This document shows, in pieces, positions 53,277 through 64,000 of a stretch of DNA of 64,000 nt. Source of the stretch: Lactarius indigo (lineage: Eukaryota > Basidiomycota > Agaricomycetes > Russulales > Russulaceae); contig JAFKAC010000115.1 in the NCBI GenBank assembly GCA_025766275.1, positions 104,730 through 168,729 on the forward strand, written 5' to 3'. The stretch's first letter is position 1, and every line of letters begins with the position of its first letter. A program made the position numbers and the translations under genes. The notes under the pieces were generated by a model that saw only the letters and a list, made by a program, of their open reading frames with translations, had not been told where the DNA came from and searched no databases.

Positions 53277-56200
53277 ATGCGCGAAGCAAGACAGGCCAAG
53301 CCGCCACTTCAGCTCCAGGTCGCACACCCACCGGACTGGCTGCCCGAGGCGCACACTTCTGCAGATTTAGGTGCGTATTGCGATTTTTATGGGCACCGCG
53401 AGGAACTGTCCGTTGTGCGTCGTGGCGGCACTGACGCATTTGTTGTATAGGTCGTTTTGGATATCACTTTCCGCATCCCAAACAAGAGGAAGACATCTTA
53501 ACCGAGACGAATGTCAAGGATGGCCTACATTTACCCACTCCGGTTGCAGTGCGTCCATTACTCTTTCCCTTCCTAATATTTTCTCTGAAGATTCCATGTC
53601 GTCGGTCAGGCCGAAACATGGGGGGCGTCGGAAACGTTTCGGCGACGCTCGGAGATCGATACAGTCGCAGAGCTCGAGGATCTTATGAACCAAGTTTTCG
53701 CTCGGCGTGCAGGGGCCGTCGTCATACCGTACGTCTGCTTATTTACCCTTCGAGAACTCCTGTTACATGTATGCGATCCTGGCAGACCATCCACCTTCCG
53801 CATGCCCCAGCGGGTCACCCCCAACGATGCCAAGAGGCAAGCCTGGTTCGCCGACCTTGCCAACCCCTCAGTCCCACTACACAAGCTCGGGAAGAGCGTT
53901 CCGCACGGCGCGAAGGGCCAAGACTTGCTAGACTTGCTCCATACCCACGCCGTCGCGGTTCCACGGGCAGTTTGGTTCCTTCGTGTCTTTGGCGCGAATG
54001 AGGTGACCGGCCTGCGCCATAAGCCCGCATACGATCCGACACAATACAGCGTTGAGTGGGCGAATGTCGTGACGAGCCACTTGAAGAAACAGTTGGTCGA
54101 CATCATCCTGCCCAGCGCACCACGCCCAACCCTTAATATCAAGAGCATGTTTCGGAGCGTATTGGCCGATGGCGAGTCAAGGGCTAGGTGGACATCCAAG
54201 TTCACATACAGGTAAGTGCTTTCCCGTCATTATAGTCCTGAAATTCTTGATTGGCGCTAACTTTACTCTGTAATTAGCCTCGACCTCCTGCGTAGCTTCT
54301 ATTCAGAGGGCCTAGTAGACAATCGGACGTTTTTGACTTGGTTAGTGCTTCAGATGTGTACTTGTAATCTAGCGCAGGCAGGTTTCGTTGCTCGGCTCGC
54401 AGACGAGTACCTCGACGGGATTCTTGCCTGCCGTGCACTTTCAAGGCCCTTCGTAGACGCCTGCCTGTCCAAGATTTCCGAGGTGTGCCTTGCTGTGACT
54501 TCAGCCACCTACCTGTCTGATCCGAATCAGATCCGAAGCTCATCCGCTAGAGAATACCTTCCGTCGGTGGAGAATTCTTTGAAAGTTTTCTTGCAGGTGT
54601 GTATCATCTCGTATGCTCTCCGAGACGCATATACTAAAGGAAATGCTTTAGCGCGCATGTCTTGTCATCCCCGACGCCTTCATCTCACCACGAATGTGGA
54701 TAACACACGCAACTCTCTTGCAACAAATCCTAAATGGCGACTCCAGGTCTAATCACGCCACTCGTCCCTCGGATACCATCTATACAATGCTTGCCGACAA
54801 TTTCGCCGATGTTCAGAAACGCAATGACGCATTGTGGTTTCGTAATCTTCCGCCCCGCGTGCTCGCACGTCTCACCGAAGCGGTCTCGGACGTCACTGTA
54901 AGCGCGTCGTATTACTGTTGCCCCGAAATTAATCCTGCGCACGCAGAAACTGAATTCTGTCGGACCGACAACTGACCTCGAAACCTTCGCCTTCTTCGAT
55001 GGTGGCATCGAGAACGAGGAGCTCTTTGCTGCCAAGCTCGATCGTCTTCTCACTTGGTCTGTCACGCCCCTTCAATTTGGGGACCATCGTCCATACGTGG
55101 CAGCTACAATTCTGCGCCGCGCGCGAGCGCAATGGGGAGCGCGGGCGGCGAGACGGGACTCCGCCGCTCCGGATGGGAAGCTCCAGAATCTGTTATTCAA
55201 ATGGCTCGATCGGGACCCGACGTGCAACGATGTACCCTCAGTGGCGCTCTTATTCGGGGAACTTGTCAGAAGCGAGCTCTTCTCCTACGCGTCGTACGTG
55301 CAGCGGTTGATTGCTCGAGGCGAGCCAGGGCTCCTGTACTCAGAGGTGGGCACAAACTCGGGACCATCGATGCTAGCACGGTTATTGATTAAAAGGTTAT
55401 AGGAGAATGGATCCCGCCATCGCGAATTTCTGCGCTGGATCCCACTGCATAATTCAACACCTGCGATCGTCAACCAGCGTCGTGTAACATTGTATGGTGT
55501 CCGGGCACGTGACACACCCGAGGAGAACAACGAACGGGAGATGCGTAGACAAGTACGACTCGTGTTCCCTGAAATTTTCAATCCAGGTACTTCACTAGCT
55601 TTTCTCCTGCGTTTCTCTGCTGATCATATATTTGGGTCGTGAAGGGATGGAGGACGTTCTTCCACCACTTCCGTCATACTGTACCACGCTCCTGGATGCA
55701 CCGCGGTACCAGCAAGTCAGGACGGTTAGGCAATGGTTCCTCCCGTTGCTCCTGAAACAACTTCCCAAGTATAGCATTTCTTCATTTTTGGTGTATGACG
55801 GATGCTTAGTAAACATTCTAGCCTTCTGGATAGTCCGCTCACACACAATGTCTTCGTAAGGGTGTATTGTGTTGCCATTGACATGATGACCCAAGTCAAG
55901 TGTTATCGCGCCATACTGGAGGTGAGCGAAGTCCTTCCCCCGCGAACTCCCTTCTGACTTGTAGCGACCTTTCATAGCTGAGCCTGGGCGTCTTGGAGCG
56001 TCCCTGCAGATCGGAATCCCTGACGATCGTTTTAGAGATGCTACGCCGGTTTTCCCCCATCTGGGCAGGCATGGGTGTGCTGAGGGTGATTACCTTTGCA
56101 CTATACGCCGCATCCCAATCATGCAAGACCCGTGGGACCCACTGCCAAGCTTTGTTAGAGCTTTTGTTGGAAATGGACGCCGGTCGTTATCTCGATGCCT

Positions 56201-58902
56201 CAGCGCGGAAGAATGTCGAGGTAGAAATCACTAACTTTGCCCAGGTATGCGATGACTGTTCTTCTTACGGCCATTGTTCGTTGACACTTTTGAAGGCTCT
56301 GCGTCCTTCGGGTGGCGAAGCAGAACCTTGTCCTAAGAATTTGCCTGAGATACTCCTGCTTTCAAATGACCCACGGCCGGATGCGGCTTATATGCTTGCT
56401 AACAGCCTCTGGTTTCACTATCATAAATCGCCGAATTGGGCCTGGAGTATTTGGGACAACACGTTCGCTGCTCTGCGAGTCCAGGTCAATGCCGAGGCGC
56501 GTGACGCGCGCTATGCCAACTTTCTACTCCATGTCGACCAACACCTCCCCGGTGGACTCGACGAACACGTTTCCCGGTGGTTCCAAGAGACCGGAAAGGC
56601 GGAGCTTATATCGATCGACGGCGTTGCCTGGACGAGCCTCACGCATACCCTCCTCCACCTCGTCGTGCAAGGTGTGTTGGCGACGACTACAATCCTGAAG
56701 GGCTTGGTCTATCCTCTCTGGAGCCACGCTCTCGCCTCGGGAACGGCCGACTGCGAGGTATATCTCCGTGCCGCCCACGACATCTTTACGCGCCTCGTAC
56801 TATCCGGGGAAGACTGGGGCAGCGACATGGTGGAGCTGCAACGCGTGCGCGCGCGGCGCCAGGACGTCTTTTGCGCGTCGCACCTCTCACTGCTTGTGGG
56901 TGCCATCCCGACGCTCGTCTTCCTAGAGCACGCGCAGCACGTCCCAGCTGACCTGCGGCCCCGCGCCGCCGCACTTCGCGATGCGGTCTGCGGCTCCGTC
57001 GAGTTCCGCCAGGGGATATATCGAGATCTGAACGCCGTACGGGACGCTTTTGACAGGTCGCTGCAGTATGATGCGTTGGACGAGAGCCTCGTCGAGCCTT
57101 TGATGGACGCCTTGCGTCTCATTCTCAACGTCGCGCGTACAGGTACGGGCTGTTACAAACGAATCTCGGGCTAACCAACTGACGCGAAATGCGATAGATA
57201 CGGCGTCCTTAGGCTCCTCGGAGTGGTTGGACACCTCTGCATTGCTAAGCCCCTGGAAGTTGGCGGCAACGACGATCGAGGTGCAATTCTCGCTGAAGCA
57301 AATGGGCGAACGTCTGGCCCTGGGCACGCCAAACAGAAACACAAAGGTCGACCGGCTGATTGCCAAATTCATGCATCATCACATGTCCACGGAAGAGGCC
57401 GACTTGGTCGCTGAGATGGCTCGCGGCGTTGGGCCAACGATCGCGTCCAAGGTAGTACTTGGGTCATCTACAGCGAACTTGGAGCTAATCCTATGAGCAG
57501 TTCGTAAATACCGGATTCACTTGCATAGCCAACATCCTCAAAGGGGTACAAACACCGCTAACGAGTCACGGGGTACAGGAGATTCTTGACGTGGCGAGCG
57601 AACAACTTCGCCTGCTCGCCCATGTTGTTGAGCTTGCGAGGGACGACCAAACCGCGCTACCAGTGGTTGACTCGCAGGCACAGGATAGCTTCATCGACGC
57701 ACTCGCAAGCAAGATTCGGGCGTTCGAAACTCTGCTTGCTCAGCCCGCGCCAACATCCGACGTTCCCTCAGCCCAGGCGACACAGGGTGCCGTTTTGATG
57801 GCTCGCCTGCTTCAGTTTAACATGGCTTTCCGCGGTGTCTGGACCCCGAAGGCGCGATCCCTCGGCGAGGGTCTAGGGAAATCCGTCTTCAACCTCGCTC
57901 TGGTAAGTCCCTACCTACAACGTCGTCGAAGGGCATTACGTCTCATCGATGATTAGGCCCACGGCGCTGGCGACCATCTTAACCCTGCCGCTTTTCCATT
58001 GTTTCTTGATACTTTCATGTACCTCATCGACGGTAAGCCTGGTTATCAAAGTCCTGTACAAAGCTCTTAACAACCACATTTTCACAGAGCTCGCCGCAGA
58101 TGCCAAGTCCAACTCCACAGATATCTTCCGCAACTACCCACAGATACCCTTCGCTGAGCTCCCGGCCGACATGCCAGCTGAGTTCCGGCAGCAGCTGCGC
58201 TGTCTACTCCCCTACCCACCGCCCCATGAAGGAGTAGCCGATTTGGTGTACGCCTCGGTAGACGCCTCGGGACAGGCCCTCCCCGGACTTCCGGTCATGA
58301 ACCAGCCATGGGACTGGGTGGAGAACCTAGGAGACAACGCCTCTAGCGACACGCCCACCGAACGCGCCGTCAACAACAACGCGTCGCTATCCCTCGAACG
58401 TTTCGCCGCCCGCGCGACGGGCGATACCATGCGGACCGACAAGACCCCGCGGGGCTTCCACGACGCGCTGGGCGGCGAGAGCGTGTTCGCGCGTGACTGG
58501 GCCGAGACGCGCATACCGCTCGCGGGCGAGAACCCAGCCCGGCGCGAGGGCGAGGACGTGCCGCCTGGGGTCCTGCCCAGCGCGTTTGCCGCGCGGAGGG
58601 ACATGTCGCCTGCGTCGCCCGCGTGGTCCCGCCAGTCCGCGACGTCGTCGCGGCTGCAAAGCCCGACGCAGCAGTCGTACACCCGCGCCTCGGCCGCGTC
58701 GAGATCGGACGAGCAGCCCGACGTGGAGCGGTCGTCGGCGGGCAGTAGGCAGCAGGCGGGCAAACGCAAGGCGTCGACAATCACTAACCCCGATTCGGAT
58801 ATCGAGATCATTGAGAGCCCGTCGGCGCTGAAGAAGGCGAAACCGACGAAAACGAAGACGACGAAGACGACGCTGGTCAAGCCACGTGCGAAGAGGAAAT
58901 AA
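53277..58902 (+). CDS. MED12: Mediator complex subunit 12 (Srb8)
   Basis: Subunit of the Mediator CDK8 kinase module in the nucleus, which regulates RNA polymerase II transcription. Start ATG at 53277; exon 1 ends at 53370 and exon 2 begins at 53451. The N-terminal Med12 domain is visible (EEDILTETNVKDG), then LEDLMNQVFARRAG, and after an intron AKRQAWFADLANP, HKLGKSVPHGAKG and AVWFLRVFGANEV, typical of fungal Med12. Further parts are LLTWSVTPLQFG, LFSYASYVQRLIARG, WIPLHNSTPA, WAWSIWDNT and LPEILLLSNDP. The C-terminus (from about 58088) is low-complexity and ends in a basic stretch (KTTLVKPRAKRK, a nuclear localisation type). There are many 45-80 nt introns; not all sites are resolved. Length about 1500 aa, usual for the family. 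Confidence 0.9.
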
Positions 58903-59106
58903 GTAAAAGAGCTACGAGTAGACGACCGTCAATCTTCGCAATCATCATCAACATTTTGGATATCCCCGAGTATATATGCAATGCTTTACCCAGTCTTGTT
59001 TGTTTTCCCTTATGCTTCTGTAATTTAAACGGTACTTGTTGTCTGTAGCATATAGTAATGATCATCTTCCCAGTCCTAAACCTAAGCACTAGCACTCCAA
59101 TGTCCT

Positions 59107-59712
59107 TCATATTTCAGGAGGAACGAAACCGACTCTGTTCCTACCAATGAAGGGGCTCTCACGAATCTGGACCTGTGTAGAAATATTAAGCATCGTGCGT
59201 GGTAAATAAATATGCTTACCGCTACCGGGCGAGGCATGTGTATCGCTTGCATCACCGTAGAGACGCTCGTGTTCAAGTCGGTTGAGCGCACTGACAGCAC
59301 AGCGCGGCGTTCGGCCTGTGGGGGAGGGGCGTGGGAACGGCTAGGTCAGAGTGAGCTAACGAGATGGGCTTACCCACGCGAACAGCTCCGCTGCTCTATC
59401 CTCATCCGTGCGCAAATCCTCAGCGAGGAGACGGGGCTCGATCGTCGAGTCTATGCGCGGTGAATGATGAACCGATGAGCTCAACGCGACGACGTGAGGA
59501 CTAAGTAGACGCCGGAGCCCGCCGTCATAGGAGGAGATCACATCTACACCTGCTTCACGGACCGCGATGTCGACTTTGTCGAACGTGACCTTGGTTGTCT
59601 CGTCTTCTTCTCGTGCATCGTCTACAGAACATAAGTCAGGGACTTGTGACTTAACTCATTCGTACCTTCCTCGTCGACTACCAACTTGAACGCGCCTGCG
59701 GACGAACCTGCC
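59107..59712 (-). CDS. Unrecognised protein, C-terminal exons
   Basis: On the minus strand four exons join with GT-AG sites and constant phase: about 59712-59666 (5' end uncertain), 59621-59374, 59315-59220 and 59172-59107. The protein reads FKLVVDEED, then an acidic stretch, VTFDKVDIAVREAGVDVISS, SVSTVMQAIHMPRPVA and finally QIRESPFIGRNRVGF before TGA at 59109-59107. Four linked junctions make a real gene likely. I do not recognise the family. Upstream exons beyond 59712 are not resolved. It is convergent with MED12, with about 200 bp between stop codons. Confidence 0.55.
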
Positions 59713-60698
59713 AGGGGTTATTATCACTCTCGAGTCGCTTTAGATTCGCCAACGTGTTGCTTTGAGGCGGAACGACCTCCTGATCCTTTCCGCACCAAAT
59801 AAGACAGGATCAAGTCTGAGTACCGTGCAGTACCCTCAGTGTCTTCTGAACATCGAGGTCGTGACGGCCGACAGAGTGACCAATGCTACCAATGGCACCC
59901 TTGTTGAATCGCCTCATATGATAGTGGTGGAACTCAGAGTTGCATTATTACCACGTTCGAAACAAGACCTGCGACTCATTCAATGGGACCATTGAACAAA
60001 TCATTGTCCTCCAGTTGAGCTAAAGTACAACCTACTTCGCCCTATAAGAGAAAAAAAAATTTGTCGAAGAGGGGCCGATCCACACCACTCTCTCCCTCGC
60101 GGCCTTGTTCTACAATCAACAGGAAGTCGTTCCGCTTCAATGAAACACATCGGCGAAGCCAAAGCGACTCCAGAGGGAAAACAACAGGTCTATCCACAGG
60201 CGCATTGGTAGTCAGCAAGGAAGGTAAGAATGAGCGAAGTAACTCAGTTATATTCCTGGCCTATGTTCTGCAGACGCTGCACTGATGTTCCGAGTGCGAA
60301 ATCTGACAAAGGAAAGGGAAAAGAGGTACCAACTTGTGGTTTCAAAAAAGAGTTTACAGTTTCAGTTTTGAAAGAAAATGGCACACATTTGAAGTGTTTT
60401 TCGGTTGTACCATGTGGTAGCCTTTCGAGGCCAAGAAACGGCACTCACCTTGCTTTTCAAGGTATGGCAAGTCGTAATTCCATGTGAATCGATTTCCACG
60501 ATTCACGTGGAATTACGACCAGCCATATGAGTAAGGTGTGGATGAAAGTCTGCATGTGCCGCTGTCCGGTGCGAATGTAAAGGTCTCACCCATCATTTTC
60601 TCATTTCAGATCGAAGAATTAACACCGTTTTTTTTTTCTAATTAATACACACCTCGCCAATCGCCATATGCAGCCCCCCCTATCGTAGTCGACGTCAT
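59713..60698. other. Region between the unrecognised gene and coronin
   Basis: It may contain the missing 5' exons of the 59.1-59.7 kb gene, but none could be joined with confidence. Several frames of 60-85 codons overlap on both strands (60061-60487) without a domain. An imperfect 21-bp inverted repeat lies at 60471-60519. Confidence 0.35.
60471..60519. repeat. Inverted repeat, 21-bp arms with one mismatch
   Basis: Arms 60471-60491 and 60499-60519 (GTCGTAATTCCATGTGAATC in the left arm) differ at one position (CATG versus CACG). The loop is 7 nt. It is long enough for a small MITE-like element or a hairpin RNA. Confidence 0.6.
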
Positions 60699-62611
60699 CT
60701 AGTTGTCCTGCAGCGCTGCAGTCGCCTTGCGCGCGTTTGCCTTGAGACTCTCCACCTGCAGCTCAAGGTTGCGGATCAGTGCGCGCGCCTCGCGCAGCTC
60801 GGCGTTCAGCCGGTCATTATCCTGCTGCAAAGCAGCGCCCGCGGCCGCCTTGCTGTCCTGTTATATATCTCGTTTCAAAAATAAAATAAAAGAAACAAGA
60901 GAACGGACACGCACATCTGGAACATAAGTGGAGGACGTCGAGCGCGAGGGCGGCAGCTGCGGCGAGAACGGCTGCGGGTCCGTGGCGGGCGGCGACAGCG
61001 CCGACGGGGAGAAGGGCGTTGGCTCGCTGGCGACTTTCGTGATGGGCGGCGCGAGCGGCGGGGAGAGCGCTGCTGGCGGTGGTACGGGTGCGGATGCTGG
61101 CGCTGGGGAGGTCGCGGTCGCGGTGCGCGTTGGGAGGGGGGCGGAAGACGCCGTTGTGGTAGATACTGCGCCTGTCTCGAGGGAGACGAGCTTGAGGGAG
61201 ATGGGCTTGCCGGAGAAGAACTCGCCGGCGGTGAGGGAGGGCTCGATTGATGGCGCGGGCGGGAAGATGTCTGACTGGAACGAATCGGACTGACGTGTGT
61301 GTGAGTGAGTGAGTGATGTAACGAGGAGGTGGGACCGGGGGAGGGAGTTACCTTGCGTGGGACGATGAACGCGATGGGCTCGACGCCGCTGATGGTAAGC
61401 TTGTACGCGCGCGCGATCTCGCAATCGGAGGTGTTGAGAGCACGCCGCGGGATGAAACACATCCCGCGCTGAGGGTCGCTCGACTTGTGCTCGTCCAGCG
61501 CATACAAATTATCGTTCTCGTACTCATAGTACCTGATATTGCCGTCGCCCTTCCCAGCTGCACCGTCGTTAGTAGCTGGGGGGGACGAAAATCAAAGGAA
61601 AACCAAACCGAGGAAGAGGATATTGTTGTCGCTCCAGAAGGGCATCACTACGCCCGCGGACTGGTCGAGCGTGAGCGTCCTGACGTTCTTGAGTGCGCCC
61701 GTCTCCCACACGCAGACCTGGCGATCGCTCATGCGGCTGAACCCAGTCGTCGCGATCCGATCGCGGTCGCCCAACCACACGACTCGTGCGCCCTTGATTC
61801 CACCATGACCCTCACCAACACGCACGGCATCGCCTCCAGCGCGCGGGTCGAACAAGCGGAGCTTGCGGTCGCGGGACGTGGTAGCGAGCAGCTGGCCAGT
61901 AGGGCTAAACGCGATGCTCTGTATGGTATCACCGTGGCCTTGTAAGACTGCACGAGGGGACTCTGGTGCGCCGAGGTCCCAGAGCTTGACGGTATGGTCG
62001 CCAAGAGCGCTCGCGAGGACGTGTTGGGCCGCAGGGTGCCAGAGGACCTGGCCGACCTTGCGCGGAGACGCGTCGATGCGGAGCACGGGCGCAAAGTCGC
62101 GCGGTACCCAGCCGTCCGCGTTCCAGTCCTCGAACGCGGATGCGTCTACCTGCCAGATCATCACGTTGCCGTCCTCGCCCCCGGACGCGACGATCGAGTC
62201 CGAGTGAGGCGACCAGTCCGTGTCCAGCACCGGCGCGGTGTGGCTCCGCGCGAGTGGGACGATGTCTGGCAGCTTCGAGGGGATCCCCGGAGCGCCGGTG
62301 GAGGGGGACGGCGCGGGGAGGATCGCGAACGCGCCGCCGCCGGATGAGTTCCAGTTGACGCTGATGTAGGTCTGGACGGGGTGAAACATGGACCCGGTCG
62401 CAACATCGGAGGGACACGCACACCAGATGCAGAGACGACGTTTGTATCCCATGCGCTGCTGGTCACCTTGAGGTTGTCGATCCCATGCTCCTTCTTGGCT
62501 GGCTGCCCAAAGACATGTCTGTGCAAACGACAAGGGCCCCCATCAGAAGCGATCCTGGGCAGATAACGAAGCAGACTACCGATATTTCGATGCACGAACA
62601 AAGCGAGACAT
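60699..62611 (-). CDS. CRN1: Coronin (actin-binding WD40 protein)
   Basis: Start ATG at 62611-62609 (MSRFVRASKYRHVFGQPAK across intron 1), the coronin N-terminal signature. WD repeats follow: VNWNSSGGGAFAILP, DTDWSPHSDSIVASGGED, VLWHPAAQHVLASALGDHT, IAFSPTGQLLATTSRDRKL and IATTGFSRMSDRQVCVWE. After an intron comes GKGDGNIRYYEYENDNLY, then RGMCFIPRRALN and SDSFQSDIFPPAP (coronin extension, DUF1900 type). A Pro/Ser/Thr-rich linker leads to a C-terminal coiled coil encoded at about 60858-60702 (LNAELREARALIRNLELQVE) and TAG at 60701-60699. Coronin binds F-actin and Arp2/3 and acts in actin patches and endocytosis. The coiled coil is in its own last exon. Divergent from the 76-aa gene (121 bp apart). 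Confidence 0.92.
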
Positions 62612-62731
62612 GTCCCGTGTGACTGTTGCGTTGTTCTGGTTGTTCTTAGTTGTCGACGATTCACTTGAGATCGACGGTCCCCTTGACAGCCTGACAAGGA
62701 CCCGTTCGGCAAGTCCCGCTCCTGCCTTACC

Positions 62732-62962
62732 ATGGATTCAATCAACGCTTCAGATCCACCCCCCAACATCACTACAATATCTACCAAAGTTCTGTCCGCA
62801 AAGCGCGCCCAGATTCGTCTTCAGGCCTTTCTCGACGAATTTGAGAATCGCAACCCACCCTCGAAAGGAGGCGACAAGACCGTCACCGCGCAATTGCAAA
62901 AGTTAAACGAAGCGCTGCTCGAAGAGCGGCGCAGACAGAAAGGTGCTAAAAAGGAGCATTGA
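62732..62962 (+). CDS. Small conserved-looking protein, 76 aa
   Basis: Single-exon frame with ATG at 62732, TGA at 62960-62962. Polar N-terminus (MDSINASDPPPN), then one amphipathic helix rich in Lys, Arg and Glu (AKRAQIRLQAFLDEFE and QLQKLNEALLEERRRQK), probably a coiled coil. No membrane segment or signal. It shares a 121-bp divergent promoter region with coronin. I do not recognise the family. The codon use and compact layout, and its place among housekeeping genes, favour a real gene. Confidence 0.55.
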   Translation: MDSINASDPPPNITTISTKVLSAKRAQIRLQAFLDEFENRNPPSKGGDKTVTAQLQKLNEALLEERRRQKGAKKEH

Positions 62963-63125
62963 CTGGTATGCCATTTTCTAAACATCATCATTAAAGCTCA
63001 CTCAACAAGGATCTTGTCAGCTGTGATATTCTTGGATCGCTCATAAATCATAACGTACAATCAATCGCCTTTGTCATTACACAAAATTTAGAATCGTCCG
63101 AAAAAAAAGGCGAAACGATGGCATT

Positions 63126-64000
63126 CTAATTAAACAGCCTTCCGACACCACCACACGTTTCGCACGGCAGCTCATCGAAGATCAAGAATGGGGTCACCCC
63201 GCGCCCGCCACACCGCCAGCACAGCCGTCCTCCGATACGCGAGTCACCAGGCATGACCACTGCAGCGCCCGGCGGGGGAATCGCACCGTAGGGCATGACC
63301 ACCGCGGGGTTGTTGAGCCGTGGTTGAGGGAATGCGACGGGTGGCGGCGGGGGCCGCGCGAGTGGATACGTAGGGTTGGTGCCCCTCTGCGGGGGTTTGA
63401 ACGCGGGCAACGGCTGTTGGAACGTGCGACCGTGCTGGCTCTGACTCGTAGCGCTGCTGCCCTGCTCGCCCCACGGGCTCGAGGCAAGTATGGACGAGAA
63501 CGGCTTGCCGTACCGGTCCCAGCACTTGCGGCACGGGTGCGATGGATCGTAGTTCTTGTAGCCCGTGTTATTGCCTGCATGCGTATGACATGAAACGGTG
63601 ACCAGTGAGAAAGTGAGGGGGGAGAGGGGGGCGACAACGCGGCTTACATTTGGGACAGGTGTACGTCTCGGGGTAGACGAGCGTCCGTCCATTGCGCAGA
63701 AGGGGACGGCCGGGCGTCGGCGTAGTCGTCGGGTGCCCGTTATTGGCAGGCGCCGACGTGGACCCCGCGCCGCTCGAAGTAGACGCAGCACGAGAGTGGC
63801 TGGAAGGAGGGGGAGCTCCCGGTGGGGGTGCGTACCGGGGTTGCTGAGCAGCAGGTGGGGGAGGACCTGGCAGCGGAGCAAACTGAGGCTGCTGTTGCAC
63901 AGGAGACACGGATGGGGGAGGGCCTGGCGGGGGACCATACTGAGATGGAGCCCCGGACGGGGGAGGGCCCGGTGGGGGAGGGGGGATGGGGTGTTCGGAG
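63126..64000 (-). CDS. HUA1: Hua1-like proline-rich zinc protein, partial at the window end
   Basis: Minus strand, stop TAG at 63128-63126; the N-terminus lies beyond 64000. A long Pro/Gln-rich segment comes first. Then PLLRNGRTLVYPETYTCPKC, an intron of about 70 nt at roughly 63575-63647, and NNTGYKNYDPSHPCRKCW complete a CxxC...CxxC zinc module. A second Pro-rich stretch follows, and at the end LCWRCGGRGVTPF ... LPCETCGGVGRLF forms another CxxCxGxG-type module. This layout matches fungal Hua1-like proteins, thought to bind zinc and to work in ubiquitin or actin-patch networks; the role is not settled. Nothing odd seen. Confidence 0.78.
   Translation of the reverse strand, partial: PNTPSPLPHRALPRPGLHLSMVPRQALPHPCLLCNSSLSLLRCQVLPHLLLSNPGTHPHRELPLLPATLVLRLLRAARGPRRRLPITGTRRLRRRPAVPFCAMDGRSSTPRRTPVPNVSRVVAPLSPLTFSLVTVSCHTHAGNNTGYKNYDPSHPCRKCWDRYGKPFSSILASSPWGEQGSSATSQSQHGRTFQQPLPAFKPPQRGTNPTYPLARPPPPPVAFPQPRLNNPAVVMPYGAIPPPGAAVVMPGDSRIGGRLCWRCGGRGVTPFLIFDELPCETCGGVGRLFN

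Noticed and set aside
1..64000. CRISPR array, rRNA, plasmid origin or bacterial operon
   Set aside because: No regularly spaced direct repeats, no rRNA-like sequence and spliced genes throughout; the window is eukaryotic.

Overview
This window is nuclear DNA of a filamentous basidiomycete, most probably a wood-decay Agaricomycete (Polyporales-like). Evidence: genes cut by many 44-65 nt GT-AG introns, a WSC-domain glyoxal oxidase, basidiomycete DUF6534 membrane proteins, a fungal MED12, coronin, Pff1 protease and Hua1-like protein, and Ty3/gypsy LTR elements. No prokaryotic features are present.

Layout. (1) 0-8 kb: three tandem copies (A, B, C) of a DUF6534 seven-helix membrane protein gene. 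(2) 8-24.4 kb: degenerate gene pieces, then a nested transposon block. An outer minus-strand Ty3/gypsy element (296-bp LTRs) carries a solo LTR in its Pol, and a young 7.8-kb plus-strand chromovirus (510-bp LTRs, 5-bp target duplication ACCTG) sits inside its Gag-Pol frame. (3) 24.4-41.6 kb: four more DUF6534 copies (D, E, F, G) separated by decayed spacers with a LINE tail, a glyoxal oxidase fragment and duplicated blocks. F is broken; G has one damaged splice donor. (4) 41.7-44.7 kb: an intact secreted glyoxal oxidase with two WSC domains on the minus strand. (5) 44.7-49.4 kb: gene-poor, one weak gene candidate. (6) 49.4-64 kb: ordinary housekeeping genes: PFF1-like vacuolar M28 protease, MED12, an unrecognised minus-strand gene, coronin, a 76-aa protein, and a Hua1-like protein cut by the window end.

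Main discovery. The DUF6534 genes look like intergenic noise in any single frame, but all seven can be assembled into the same 18-exon, 17-intron model. Coding lengths are about 328-343 codons, exons go down to 10, 12, 14, 16 and 19 nt, introns are 44-64 nt, and phase and family residue spacing hold at every junction. Cross-copy comparison decides the ambiguous splice sites. Five copies (A-E) appear intact. The inner chromovirus shows a Tf1-like self-priming signature (11 nt of the putative RNA 5' end complementary to a site 2 nt after the LTR), a leader of about 780 nt without any ATG, a -1 frameshift heptamer and a long unexplained tail after its chromodomain.

Limits: exon models are hand-built from sequence and family memory. 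Splice sites of MED12 and PFF1 are only partly resolved, and no database search or RNA data was used.
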